This document shows positions 45,701-53,517 of a stretch of 64,000 nt of DNA, piece after piece (position 1 is the first letter of the stretch; every line of letters begins with the position of its first letter). Below the pieces are notes generated by a model, which saw nothing but the letters and a program-made list of their open reading frames with translations, ran no database searches and had not been told where the DNA came from. The stretch covers positions 7,165,001-7,229,000 of the forward strand of contig NZ_CP068985.1 in the NCBI RefSeq assembly GCF_019397265.1, given 5' to 3'. This stretch comes from Nonomuraea coxensis DSM 45129 (GTDB lineage: Bacteria; Actinomycetota; Actinomycetes; Streptosporangiales; Streptosporangiaceae). The position numbers and the translations under genes are program-made.

Positions 45701-45800
45701 GTAGGGTTGCCTCGCTGCGCAGGCGATCGCGCTTGCTGAGACGGTCAAGGAGAGCCTGGAGCTCGTTCTCAAGCAGGGAATCAGACGCCACCACAGACAT
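42747..45800 (-). CDS. Type IIG-like restriction-modification protein (nuclease + N6-adenine methyltransferase)
   Basis: Single polypeptide of 1017 aa. An N-terminal PD-(D/E)xK-like nuclease (HsdR_N type) has RRIDIEVGFTVIEVKK, giving Asp68 and Glu77-x-Lys79. The central methyltransferase has KRLGEYYTPDWLADQVV before motif I (DPSCGSGTFLF, 353-363) and motif IV NPPW at 562-565, the N6-adenine type of the Eco57I group. The C-terminal 400 residues should be the target-recognition part. Base use is visibly less GC-rich than the AICE core genes, suggesting recent transfer. It is transcribed towards attL. No separate specificity gene is nearby. A modification-only enzyme or a type ISP relative cannot be excluded. 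Confidence 0.8.
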   Translation of the reverse strand: MSVVASDSLLENELQALLDRLSKRDRLRSEATLQSDIRHLLLTGGLNLAEHDLDVALETPVGDGRRIDIEVGFTVIEVKKDLSGAAVLRAAEKQLAGYVRTRSEQTGQRYVGILTDGTTWRAYHLRDDELTEATRFELKQPRPDLTSLLTWLEGVLATRKGIPPTPGEIVTRLGAASASYALDRAVLGALYAEHRNLPTVQLKRELWSKLLRSALGTQFTDDDELFLEHTLLVNSAEVIAHLVLGLDVTDMQPATLLAGQRFDLAQIYGVVEADFFDWVLEVPGGDSFVRTMARRLARFDWATVEHDVLKVLYESVIGAETRKRLGEYYTPDWLADQVVAEAVTDPLNQRVLDPSCGSGTFLFHAVRRHLAAADQAGIPLAAALSGLTNRVLGIDLHPVAVALARVTYLLAIGRDRLIDSQRGPITVPVYLGDSVQWAQRVDLFTEGHLLISTGTGSQLFEDELRFPDRLLADAGHFDRLISELASLASKNRTTGTVPPLTAIFKRLAIAEADQPAIKDSFGVLCRLQDEGRDHIWSYYIRNLVRPVWLGRPENRVDVLVGNPPWLSYRHMPTDMQEVFRKMSEARGLWHGKSVATQQDLSGLFVARAIQQYLKIGGSFAFVLPNAALDRGYFAGFRSGKYSDGSEQVDAAFTGSWDLRRIRPHFFPRGGAVVFGRRTDNAPYMLPAETTRWTGTLPRGIHSWEAAAPHLTRMPAALTISSTEAEGPSPYAGRFSNGATIFPRVLFFVRPQPASPLGFGAGRRAVQSMRSSTEKAPWKDLADIIGVVESEFIRPTMLGETVLPYRVLPARESVLPIDGNDLLDSENPKLDLYPGLADWWRSIESLWEQHRSSTRLTLREQLDFRHKLSSQLPAQPLRLLYGKAGMHVAAALVDNPNAIIDHTLYWGTVTNRDEGLYLCAILNNPALTQLVRPLMSYGKDERHIDKHLWKLPIPLYDGSNPAHRRLVELGQAEASLVAELDLDETENFVTLRRKVRQALSSGSHAEEIANIVTELLGG

Positions 45801-45927
45801 TTATCACGCTGAGCGCAGGTAAGCGGACTTACGACGCTGAGCCGAGATCTCGATTGAGCACCATATGTAGCCTTGATGCCTTGATGTTCGCGTGTACGTC
45901 GACGATGTTGGGCGGTAGCGTCGCGGT

Positions 45928-46488
45928 GTGGCTACCAATGAGGAACAGACGCGCTGGATCGTCCACGGCGAGCGACTGATCTATGACAACCGGTGGATCC
46001 GCCTCGGGCTCGTTGACGTCGAGATCCCGGGCGGGGAGCGCTTCGAGCATCACGCGGTTCATCTGGACCGGGCGGCCATGACGGTGCTTGTCGATGATCA
46101 GAGTCGAATCCTGATGCTGTGGCGGCACCGGTTCCTCTTCGACCGTTGGGGCTGGGAGCTTCCCGGCGGCCTGGTCGAAGTCGGTGAGGATCCGAAGGAC
46201 ACCGCCGCCCGCGAGGTGGAGGAGGAGACCGGTTACCGGCCCAAGGAGATCGAGCACCTGATCACGTTTCAGCCGATGGTCGGCATGGTCGACTCCGAGC
46301 ACATCGTGTTCCTCGGCCGGGGTGCCGAACTCGTCGGTGAGCCGGCCGGGGAGGTCGAGGCCGATCGGCTGGAGTGGATTCCGATGAAGGAGATCCCGGG
46401 CATGATCGCCCGCGGCGATGTCTGGAACTCCGGTGTCCTGGTGGGGCTCCTCTATGCCCGGGAACGGCTCAACGAGATGCGCGGGTAG
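45928..46488 (+). CDS. pif: Nudix hydrolase, Pif-like (AICE immunity)
   Basis: Protein of 186 aa with a complete Nudix box: GGLVEVGEDPKDTAAREVEE followed by ETGY, with surrounding WRHRFLFDRWGWELPGGL. In pSAM2 the Nudix protein Pif stops the host from receiving a second copy of the element; the position in an AICE supports the same role here. The GTG start at 45928 lies 6 bp after TAGCGT, which fits a leaderless transcript. The 3' end overlaps the convergent regulator gene by 20 bp. A house-cleaning ADP-ribose-type hydrolase is the alternative. Confidence 0.78.
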   Translation: MATNEEQTRWIVHGERLIYDNRWIRLGLVDVEIPGGERFEHHAVHLDRAAMTVLVDDQSRILMLWRHRFLFDRWGWELPGGLVEVGEDPKDTAAREVEEETGYRPKEIEHLITFQPMVGMVDSEHIVFLGRGAELVGEPAGEVEADRLEWIPMKEIPGMIARGDVWNSGVLVGLLYARERLNEMRG

Positions 46489-47686
46489 CGGCGCGAGTCA
46501 GCTCGGCGATTCGTCGCGCGTGACGGCGAGAGCCGGTCATCGTGGCGAGTTGTTCGGCTCGGTAGATGTGCGGTTGCGCCGCATCCGACTCCCCCACGGC
46601 CAACAACGCGTGTGCGAGGTCACAGCGCAACCCGGCCTCGGCTCGGTTATACGTGCCGTCCATGCCTGCGAGAGCCGACCGTAGGTCTTCGATGGTCTCG
46701 GGGTCGCCGAAGCGGACGAGGCAGTTGCCGCGCCACCGGGCGAGATGGTGACGGTTGAGGGAGACGTACGGCAAGAGGGGGTCGGCGTCACCTTCGGGGA
46801 GCAACGCGGCGGCATGGTCCAACGCTGTGCGACAGGTCTTCTCGTCGCCGAGGATCGCGGCGGCTTCGGCTTCAGCAGCGGCAAGCCATGTGCGCAGATG
46901 GCCGGGGACCCGGCGGTCGTAGGTGGTGCGGACGTGGCGAAGCAGCTCCGTAGCTTCCGCCGGCCGTCCCAGGTCGGTCAGAACGTATGCCTGCTGCCCG
47001 CGCGCATAAGCGAGTAGGGCGGGGTCGTCGGCATCGCGGGCGGCCGAGATGGCGCGTTCGTGATGATCCCATGCGTCTTTCAACGCGCATGTGTCGATAG
47101 CCTGCCAGCCGGCAAGAGCAGCGGTCTCGGAGAGCACGTGGGCCAACTGCGCGCGTATACCGGGCCGTACGGCGTGATGGTGGGCGCGCTCTATCTGAGA
47201 TATTTGGGCGCGCATTTTGTCGGCGATGGCCGCGCTGCCGAGTCTGCGATCAAGTAGGCGGAGGTTGTTGGTGTCCGTGCTGAGGATCATCACCATTGCG
47301 GGATCAATGACGGCGGCGGCCTCGATCCTGGCGGCCAGTTCCTCGGCCTGCTCCTCGTGCTCGTGGTCGCGGTCGCCGGTGGGTGAGGCGATGTCGAGCG
47401 GGGCCAGGCCGAGCAGCATGCGGGCGTGGTCGGGCAGGCCGAGACCGAGGGCGATACGTTCGTAGACCTCCAGGTCGGTGACCTGGCGCTGGCCACGTAG
47501 GTGCTGGCTGATGCGTCCCTGGGCGATGCCGGTAGCGGCGCTGATGCGCACCTGGCTGGCGCCCGCGTATTTGACGGCAAGGCCGAACAGTCCCGCTATA
47601 TCACGTTTCTTAAGAATTTCCCGGGTCTCGTCGCGGTCCCATACCCATGCGGGGATTTCGATTGACTCGAAAGCGTTTCCGTGCAT
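46469..47686 (-). CDS. XRE-type helix-turn-helix regulator with TPR-like C-terminus
   Basis: Regulator of 405 aa. Near the N-terminus an XRE helix-turn-helix is seen (SQVRISAATGIAQGRISQHL followed by RGQRQVTDLEVYERIALGLG). The remaining 300 residues are helical repeats (LAHVLSETAALAGWQAIDTC; ALLAYARGQQAYVLTDLGRP; KTCRTALDHAAALLPEGDAD), typical of peptide-sensing or Streptomyces TPR regulators. ATG 47686 follows GGAGG by 5 nt. It is common next to AICE Nudix genes and may control them. Confidence 0.82.
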   Translation of the reverse strand: MHGNAFESIEIPAWVWDRDETREILKKRDIAGLFGLAVKYAGASQVRISAATGIAQGRISQHLRGQRQVTDLEVYERIALGLGLPDHARMLLGLAPLDIASPTGDRDHEHEEQAEELAARIEAAAVIDPAMVMILSTDTNNLRLLDRRLGSAAIADKMRAQISQIERAHHHAVRPGIRAQLAHVLSETAALAGWQAIDTCALKDAWDHHERAISAARDADDPALLAYARGQQAYVLTDLGRPAEATELLRHVRTTYDRRVPGHLRTWLAAAEAEAAAILGDEKTCRTALDHAAALLPEGDADPLLPYVSLNRHHLARWRGNCLVRFGDPETIEDLRSALAGMDGTYNRAEAGLRCDLAHALLAVGESDAAQPHIYRAEQLATMTGSRRHARRIAELTRAATRASR

Positions 47687-47804
47687 TCTGGCCTCCACTG
47701 TTTCCAGACTGACGGCGCATGGCTGGCACTGGGAACTCTATATCTCCCGGTGGTATATCCCGTTGGGATAGGGCTGGAATCTCTTTCCATCCATTCTTTC
47801 CGGC

Positions 47805-48215
47805 ATGACAACACCGGTTAAGTGCACCGCGTGCGACGGGCGCGGGTGGAAGATGGTCACTCGGCGGGGGCGAGTGACGGCCGCGATGATCGGCGAGGCC
47901 ACCTCGTCACAGGAAGACTGCCTCTATTGCGACGGGGGCCAACTCCTCGTCGAGATGTTCGAGTGGGAGACGTTCCTCACGAACGCCGGCACGGACGAGC
48001 TCGGGCCCTGCGGTGCCACCTCCGGACAGGCCAGCTCGATGGACGAGCTGCGCAAGGCACTGCGCCAGATGGACCCGGCGCGTGAGCCGTGGGGACGCAT
48101 CACGCACCGGGTCTACGACTTCGGTACGGTCCCGGACGACTGGTCCCGGCGGGTGATCTTCCGAGCGACGCTCGACCTGGCCGGGTCGGTGCGCTTTGAG
48201 AGGACCGACCGGTGA
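47805..48215 (+). CDS. Hypothetical protein with two CxxC knuckles
   Basis: Protein of 136 aa. Two CxxC pairs (KCTACDGRGWK and CLYCDGGQLL), about 30 residues apart, look like a DnaJ-type zinc knuckle, suggesting a metal-binding structural site. The rest (DFGTVPDDWSRRVIFRATLD) matches nothing I know. It overlaps the next gene by 4 bp (GTGA) and is read towards korSA. Confidence 0.6.
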   Translation: MTTPVKCTACDGRGWKMVTRRGRVTAAMIGEATSSQEDCLYCDGGQLLVEMFEWETFLTNAGTDELGPCGATSGQASSMDELRKALRQMDPAREPWGRITHRVYDFGTVPDDWSRRVIFRATLDLAGSVRFERTDR

Positions 48216-48514
48216 GTGGCCGGCCTCCAGTCCGGGACACGTATTGCTCGCTCCTCCACCTCCCGCCGGCGCAGAAAGGGGCTCAGTCGCTGCTCTGGTA
48301 TCCCGCGCGCCGGTTCGAGAGGTTCCGGGTGATCGCCTGGACCTGCCATGAGCATCGCGAAACCTGGTATGAGCTGTGCGAGAGCGGCGGGCTGTCGTTC
48401 ATCCGGCGCTTGACGGGCCCCGCCATGAGGCCGCACGCGGGACAGACGTACGCCTGGCGGACAGCGAAAGCTTGGAACGTGTGGCTGGCCCTGCTGTCCG
48501 GCAAGGTGAGATAG
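48212..48514 (+). CDS. Hypothetical AICE protein
   Basis: Protein of 100 aa coupled to the CxxC gene by a GTGA overlap. It has Cys/His/Trp residues (WTCHEHRETWYELCESGGLS) and no recognisable domain. A short basic C-terminus follows (AKAWNVWLALLSGKVR). Function unknown. Confidence 0.5.
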   Translation: MSGRPPVRDTYCSLLHLPPAQKGAQSLLWYPARRFERFRVIAWTCHEHRETWYELCESGGLSFIRRLTGPAMRPHAGQTYAWRTAKAWNVWLALLSGKVR

Positions 48515-48567
48515 CCGTTCCCGCTGGTGGCTGAGATCCTGACAGGCTCTCGCTCGGCCGCTACTGT

Positions 48568-48583
48568 ACTTATGCAGACAAGT
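48568..48583. promoter_or_regulatory. KorSA-type operator 1 (korSA promoter)
   Basis: ACTTATGCAGACAAGT, 23 bp before the korSA start. It is an imperfect inverted repeat (ACTT...AAGT). It is the first of three 16-bp copies that share GAC(A/G)AGT at the right end; the others lie before pra. Probably the autoregulation site. Confidence 0.7.
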
Positions 48584-48606
48584 GGAAAAGCGATTGGGCG
48601 GTTAGC

Positions 48607-49323
48607 ATGAGCATGGACTTCGCCCCTCCGAAGTATGCCCAGGTGATGACGGCGATTCAGCAGCGTATTCGAGACGGCGAGTACGCGCCCGGCGACATGC
48701 TGCCCTCCGAAACGCAGCTCGTCCGGGAGTTCGGCGTGGGGCGGACAACCGTAGTGCGGGCGCTTCAGACGCTCGCCATGCAGGGGTGGATCGAACGAGA
48801 GCACGGGCGCGGGTCGTTCGTAAAGGGCCGTCCGGAGAGCCCGGCGGACCGCGTACGGCCTGGCCTTGAGACGGCCGAGCAGACCGAGAGCGCCGAGAAC
48901 ATCGTGAGCGTGGGCCGTGTGCCGGCTCCTCGGCATATCGCCCGGCTGATGGGCGTGGATGAGCGGACTCCCGTGATCGCTCGTCAGCGTGTCGCCAAGC
49001 GGGCAGAGCGGGTGACTGCGACGGAAACTCTGTGGTTCCCCTTGGAGATCGCCGTAGGCACCGATCTGGACAAGCCCGATCCCCTGCGGCATGGCGTCCG
49101 GCAGCACTTGCAGGCCGTCAAGCATCTGCGCTTCGACCATGTGACGGAACGACTGGCCGCGCGTGAGCCGACCAAGGAGGAGGCCGAACTCCTCGGCTCG
49201 TCGGCTCCGGTGCTCGGCGTGCTGGCCAGTGTCCACGATCCGGCTGGGGCTGTGCTCATGGTGGTGACTGTCGCGCTGCCAGGTGACCTTCATGAAGTCG
49301 AGGATGTCTACCAGGTGAGTTGA
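48607..49323 (+). CDS. korSA: GntR/HutC-type repressor, KorSA-like
   Basis: Protein of 238 aa. The N-terminal GntR helix-turn-helix is PPKYAQVMTAIQQRIRDGEY, GDMLPSETQLVREFGVGRTT and VVRALQTLAMQGWIEREHGR; a UTRA ligand domain follows (RHIARLMGVDERTPVIARQR). In pSAM2 the KorSA repressor silences pra and its own gene, keeping the element integrated. Position ahead of pra and the three operators agree. ATG 48607 or 48613 could be the start. Confidence 0.87.
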   Translation: MSMDFAPPKYAQVMTAIQQRIRDGEYAPGDMLPSETQLVREFGVGRTTVVRALQTLAMQGWIEREHGRGSFVKGRPESPADRVRPGLETAEQTESAENIVSVGRVPAPRHIARLMGVDERTPVIARQRVAKRAERVTATETLWFPLEIAVGTDLDKPDPLRHGVRQHLQAVKHLRFDHVTERLAAREPTKEEAELLGSSAPVLGVLASVHDPAGAVLMVVTVALPGDLHEVEDVYQVS

Positions 49324-49349
49324 GTCTCCCCCACTCGTTTCGCTCGGTT

Positions 49350-49399
49350 ACTTGTGCGGACGAGTGGGGAAGGCTTACGATCGACTCAATCGGACAAGT
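49350..49399. promoter_or_regulatory. KorSA-type operators 2 and 3 (pra promoter)
   Basis: ACTTGTGCGGACGAGT at 49350-49365 and ACTCAATCGGACAAGT at 49384-49399 are related to operator 1; their starts are 34 bp apart. Both are imperfect inverted repeats with the shared core CGGAC(A/G)AGT. They lie 48-97 bp before pra, which KorSA is expected to repress. Confidence 0.72.
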
Positions 49400-49446
49400 G
49401 GACGACCGTCTAAGGGGTTGTCCTAAGAGAGAACAGGAGTCATGTC

Positions 49447-49875
49447 ATGGCCATTCAGGGCCCCATCCCAATCAGCTTCGATCACGTCTTCCCGCACGGC
49501 TGCTACCTGGTGGGGGAGGTCGAGCAGGTCAAGGACTTCACCGCCTCGACGAACGGCCGCACCGTCTACGCCAAGGACAAGACCACCGGCGAGTTGGTGT
49601 GGCAGGTCGCCGTCATGGACGCCGACCCGGCGGTCAAGCTCGCCCAGAAGACGGTGGCGGTCAAGATCCTCTCGCCGGTGCAGCCGGTTCCCCCGCCCAC
49701 GCCCGCGGGCCTGCCGATCACTCCGGTGGAGTTCGAGGGGATGACCGTCACGCCGTACGTCGCCCAGAACACCGGGCGGTTGGCCTACTCCATCCGTGCC
49801 AGGGGGATGCGCGTTCCCCGCAACGTGGCCGCCCCCAGCAAGCAGACCGGCGCCGGCAAGGAGGCGGCGGCGTGA
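49447..49875 (+). CDS. pra: AICE replication/integration/excision activator (Pra-like)
   Basis: Protein of 142 aa resembling the Pra-type activators of pSAM2-like elements: MAIQGPIPISFDHVFPHGCY, then LVWQVAVMDADPAVKLAQKT, VKILSPVQPVPPPTPAGLPI and FEGMTVTPYVAQNTGRLAYS. Pra switches on repSA, xis and int and so triggers excision and spread. ATG 49447 has AGGAG 7 nt upstream. It is coupled to the next gene by GTGA. Confidence 0.78.
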   Translation: MAIQGPIPISFDHVFPHGCYLVGEVEQVKDFTASTNGRTVYAKDKTTGELVWQVAVMDADPAVKLAQKTVAVKILSPVQPVPPPTPAGLPITPVEFEGMTVTPYVAQNTGRLAYSIRARGMRVPRNVAAPSKQTGAGKEAAA

Positions 49876-50192
49876 TCGACGACCCGTACACCTACGTCAC
49901 GATGTCGCTCAGTCCGGGCGGCGTCACGCACCTGGGCGTCTCGTTCTACTCGCCCGAGATCAGTGCTCGGGCCTCGGTGCTGGACTCCGGGCGGCCCTAC
50001 TTCGACATCAGCAGCAACGCCGTTCAGGTCTCCGTGTCCACCACGGCGGCCGGGCCGGTCACCCCCAAGGACCTCGACATCGCACAGCGGATCTTCGAGG
50101 CCGCCGGGCGGTACCTGGCCGACTGCAAGCGGCTGCACGAGCAGCAGTCAGGCGACTCCGGCACACCGGCCTCCGACTCCTCGGCGGCCTGA
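49872..50192 (+). CDS. Small AICE protein of unknown function
   Basis: Protein of 106 aa, start GTG overlapping the pra stop. It is Ser/Thr-rich with YVTMSLSPGGVTHLGVSFYS and a helical end (DLDIAQRIFEAAGRYLADCK). Similar small proteins sit between pra and traSA in related elements, but I do not know a function. Confidence 0.6.
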   Translation: MIDDPYTYVTMSLSPGGVTHLGVSFYSPEISARASVLDSGRPYFDISSNAVQVSVSTTAAGPVTPKDLDIAQRIFEAAGRYLADCKRLHEQQSGDSGTPASDSSAA

Positions 50193-50279
50193 CACGTAAG
50201 CGGGGCCGCTGGAAGCGGCAACTTCCGGCGGCCCCTCGGATCTCCCACACACGCGAATGCTTGAGAGGACTCCAGCCTA

Positions 50280-51722
50280 ATGTTCAGAAAGCTCCCCGGA
50301 GACGAGGCGCGTAACCTCGTCTCCACCACCCCTGACACGGCCGTGGTGTTCCGCCCGGCCGTCGTGCGAACCCCGGCGGTCGTCAGCATCGTGATCTGGC
50401 TGTCGCGCCTGATCGCGAGCCTGATCCGGATCCTCTGGCGGCACCCCATCGCCTGCGCTGTCGCCCTGGCCCCGGTCGGGGTCGCGCTGGCCTACGGCTG
50501 GCGCTGGGGCCTAGCCCTCGTCGGCGTCGTCACCATGACCGGGCTGTCCTGGGCGCTGCTCGGTAGGGCCTCGTTCCTGCGCCTGATCGGCTGGCGGCTG
50601 CTCGCCTGGTGGCGGCTCATCTGGGTCTACCGCCGTCACTGGCAGCCGGTGATGGTCGTCTCTGGTCTCGGCCGGCACATCCGGGGCCGTGACTACCTGC
50701 CACGCCTGCTCAAGGTCTCGTGCACCTCATGGGCCGACCTCGTCACGGTGAAGATGCTCAACGGTCAATCGGTCAAGGACTGGACAGACCGGGTTGATCA
50801 CGTCGCCCATGGCTTCGGTTCCCGGACCTGCCGGGTAGCGGTCGCAAGGGCCGGCCGCCTCACGCTGACTCTCCCCCGGCATGACCCGTTGGCGGCTCCA
50901 CTCCCAGCGGTCCCCATCCCTGACGTGGTCTCGGTCGGGCCGGTCGAGATCGGCACGCAGGAAGATGGCCGTCCGCTGCATCTCAAGGTCCACGGCACCC
51001 ATGTCCTGATCGCCGGCGCGACCGGCTCCGGCAAAGGCTCCTACCTATGGGGCACGATCCGCGGCCTTCTTCCTGCCATGCGAGCGGGCCTCGTCGAAGT
51101 GTGGGCGCTCGATCCCAAGCGGATGGAACTGTCACTCGGCCGGGCGCTGTTCGGCAACCGGTACGCCGCAGCCCCGGCGGACTGCGCCGACCTGCTGGAG
51201 GCGGCCGTGTCGGTGATGCAGGAACGGGCCGACCGGTTCGGCGGCTCCCAACGCTCCCACACCCCTACCACGGAGGATCCCTTCGTCCTGGTGGTCGTCG
51301 ACGAGGTCGCCTTCCTGACCGCTTACCAGCCGGACAAGGGGCTTCGTCTCAGGATCACGGCCGCGCTCGCCGTGCTCACCACGCAGGGGCGGGCGGTCGG
51401 ATTCGGCGTCATGGCGGCCTTGCAGGACCCGCGCAAGGAGGTCATGAACATCCGCAACCTGTTCCCCGACAAGATCGCGCTTCGTCTGGACGAGTCGGAG
51501 CAGGTGGACATGGTCCTCGGCGACGGCGCTCGTGATCGCGGCGCACTGGCCGACCACATCTCACCGGTTCCCGAACTCGGGGCGGGCGTCGGATACATGC
51601 GGCTCGAAACCTCACCCGACCCGGTCAGGGCGCGGGCGGCCTATGTCTCCGACGACGACATCCGCGCCATGGTCGCGCAGTTCGCGCCCGTCGTCTTCGA
51701 GCCCGCGGACGGTGACCGGTGA
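50280..51722 (+). CDS. traSA: FtsK/SpoIIIE-like conjugative DNA translocase TraSA
   Basis: Membrane ATPase of 480 aa that moves double-stranded AICE DNA between mycelia. Two to three hydrophobic segments lie in the first 110 residues (WRHPIACAVALAPVGVALAY). The FtsK domain has Walker A GATGSGKGS and Walker B FVLVVVDEVAFLTAY, with ALDPKRMELSL and QGRAVGFGVMAALQDPRKEV typical of the family. ATG 50280 follows GAGAGGA. It overlaps repSA by 4 bp (GTGA). Confidence 0.92.
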   Translation: MFRKLPGDEARNLVSTTPDTAVVFRPAVVRTPAVVSIVIWLSRLIASLIRILWRHPIACAVALAPVGVALAYGWRWGLALVGVVTMTGLSWALLGRASFLRLIGWRLLAWWRLIWVYRRHWQPVMVVSGLGRHIRGRDYLPRLLKVSCTSWADLVTVKMLNGQSVKDWTDRVDHVAHGFGSRTCRVAVARAGRLTLTLPRHDPLAAPLPAVPIPDVVSVGPVEIGTQEDGRPLHLKVHGTHVLIAGATGSGKGSYLWGTIRGLLPAMRAGLVEVWALDPKRMELSLGRALFGNRYAAAPADCADLLEAAVSVMQERADRFGGSQRSHTPTTEDPFVLVVVDEVAFLTAYQPDKGLRLRITAALAVLTTQGRAVGFGVMAALQDPRKEVMNIRNLFPDKIALRLDESEQVDMVLGDGARDRGALADHISPVPELGAGVGYMRLETSPDPVRARAAYVSDDDIRAMVAQFAPVVFEPADGDR

Positions 51723-53329
51723 CGAACGCGAACGACAGGGCGACGCCCCGGGCGGTGCGGCTGGCTCGACCGCTCGCCCGGGATGTCGTCGAAGAGATCG
51801 CGAAGCAGTACGGCGTGTGCATCCGCCCCGTCGCGCTGCGGCGAATGGATGTCCTCACGGGCAAAGTCGAGATCATCGACGTGCCGTGCGGGGCCACGTT
51901 GGAGAGCAAGTGCCCTCCGTGCGCCAAGCGGAACCGGCAACTCCGGATGGCGCAGTGCCGCGAGGGCTGGCACCTCGACCACGAGCCGATCAACACCCCT
52001 GACGAGGCCAACGACGAACAGCGCTGGCTGGTGGAGTTCCGCGCCGACATCCAAGCCCGACGCGACGAGGCCGAGCAGCTCGGCCAGGACACCGGCGACC
52101 TCGACGCCGTCATCGTCAGCCTGGACGAGGAGATCAACGAGGCGGGAATGCGTGGCAACGTCCTCGGGCGAGTCGTTCCCAAGCGGTCTCGCTCGACCAA
52201 GCGGCGGCAGGATGCCCCGGACCTGCCCAAGCGGAAGATGGCCGACACGACGCTCGGGCGGACCTTCGCGGCCTCGGACGGCCGGGTCTACCGGCCCTCG
52301 CTGTTCGTCACGCTCACACTGCCCTCCTACGGCAGGATCCGTGCCGGCGTGCCCGTGGATCCGGCGACCTACGACTACGCGCGGGCGGCCCGCGATGCGC
52401 TGCACTTCTCCAAACTGGTGGATCGGTTCGTGCAGAACCTGCGCCGGGTGGCCGGTTATGACGTGCAGTACTTCGCCACAGTCGAGCCGCAAAAGCGCCT
52501 CGCGCCGCATCTGCACATGGCGATCCGCGGCACCCTGCCCCGGGCGGAGATCAAGCAGATCGCGGCGGCGACGTACCACCAGGTGTGGTGGCCATCCGTC
52601 GACACCGTGAAGTACGAGGGCGATCACCTGCCTGTCTGGGAAGAGGGCGCGGGTTATCTCGACCCCGACACGGGCGAGGTCCTGCCTACCTGGGGTGAGG
52701 CCCTCGACGAGCTCGACGCCGACGAGGACGCCGAACCCCTGCATGTGATCCGCTTCGGTGACCAGGTGGACGTCAAAGGCGTGCTCGCCGGCACCTCCGA
52801 CGCAGACCAGTGCATCCGCTACCTGTCCAAGTACCTGACCAAAAGCCTGGGGCAATCCCTCGACGGCGAGGCCCAACGGGAGCACGCGGCCCGCTTCGTC
52901 GATGCCCTGCGGTACGAGCCGTGCTCGCCTGCCTGCCCGAACTGGCTGCGCTACGGCGTGCAGCCCAAGGGCGCCAAAGCCGGAATGGCTCCTGGCCGGT
53001 GCCGTTCCAAGGCCCATAAGCCGGAACACCTCGGCTACGCCGGACGCCGTGTCCTCGTGTCCCGGAAGTGGTCGAACAAGACCCTGGCCGAACACAAGCA
53101 GGATCGCCGGACCTGGGTTCTGGAAGCACTCGGTCAGGCCGACCAGCCGGTTGACCCGCACCGCTACGTCTGGAGACCCGTCCCGGCCGGAGATGCCAAC
53201 GTTCCCCCGCTCGCCGTGAGGCTGCTGCGGTCGATTCACGAGCGCCAGCGATGGCGCAACCACATGAACCAGCTCCAAGCCCAAGGAGACGGACAAGATC
53301 TTTCGGCAACAGAAGGGAGGGCGGCGTGA
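51719..53329 (+). CDS. repSA: Replication initiator RepSA (rolling-circle, AICE type)
   Basis: Protein of 536 aa. A Cys-rich N-terminus (PCGATLESKCPPCAKRNRQL) precedes the initiator domain with FVTLTLPSYGRIR and the HUH-like RLAPHLHMAIRG. A later FGDQVDVKGVLAGTSDADQC and IRYLSKYLTKSLGQSL complete the pattern of Streptomyces plasmid/AICE initiators. It nicks the origin for rolling-circle replication after excision. GTG start in GTGA overlap with traSA and with xis downstream. Confidence 0.9.
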   Translation: MTNANDRATPRAVRLARPLARDVVEEIAKQYGVCIRPVALRRMDVLTGKVEIIDVPCGATLESKCPPCAKRNRQLRMAQCREGWHLDHEPINTPDEANDEQRWLVEFRADIQARRDEAEQLGQDTGDLDAVIVSLDEEINEAGMRGNVLGRVVPKRSRSTKRRQDAPDLPKRKMADTTLGRTFAASDGRVYRPSLFVTLTLPSYGRIRAGVPVDPATYDYARAARDALHFSKLVDRFVQNLRRVAGYDVQYFATVEPQKRLAPHLHMAIRGTLPRAEIKQIAAATYHQVWWPSVDTVKYEGDHLPVWEEGAGYLDPDTGEVLPTWGEALDELDADEDAEPLHVIRFGDQVDVKGVLAGTSDADQCIRYLSKYLTKSLGQSLDGEAQREHAARFVDALRYEPCSPACPNWLRYGVQPKGAKAGMAPGRCRSKAHKPEHLGYAGRRVLVSRKWSNKTLAEHKQDRRTWVLEALGQADQPVDPHRYVWRPVPAGDANVPPLAVRLLRSIHERQRWRNHMNQLQAQGDGQDLSATEGRAA

Positions 53330-53517
53330 GGAAGCGTGACGAACTGATGACGGTTCCCGAGATCCTCGACGAACTCGGAGGAATCTCCCGCCGGACCTTC
53401 TACCGCTGGCGGGAGGTCGGCAAGGCTCCGGCAGGCTTCAAGCTTCCCAACGGCGAGATCCGGGTCTACCGCAGCGAGTTCACCGCATGGCTCGACACCC
53501 TCCGGGAGGCGGCGTGA
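53326..53517 (+). CDS. xis: Excisionase (MerR/HTH_17-like)
   Basis: Small protein of 63 aa with a winged helix-turn-helix: MTVPEILDELGGISRRTFYR then WREVGKAPAGFKLPNGEIRV, as in AICE excisionases that bend att DNA. GTG start overlaps the repSA stop; its stop overlaps the int GTG. repSA, xis and int therefore form one unit. Confidence 0.9.
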   Translation: MRKRDELMTVPEILDELGGISRRTFYRWREVGKAPAGFKLPNGEIRVYRSEFTAWLDTLREAA

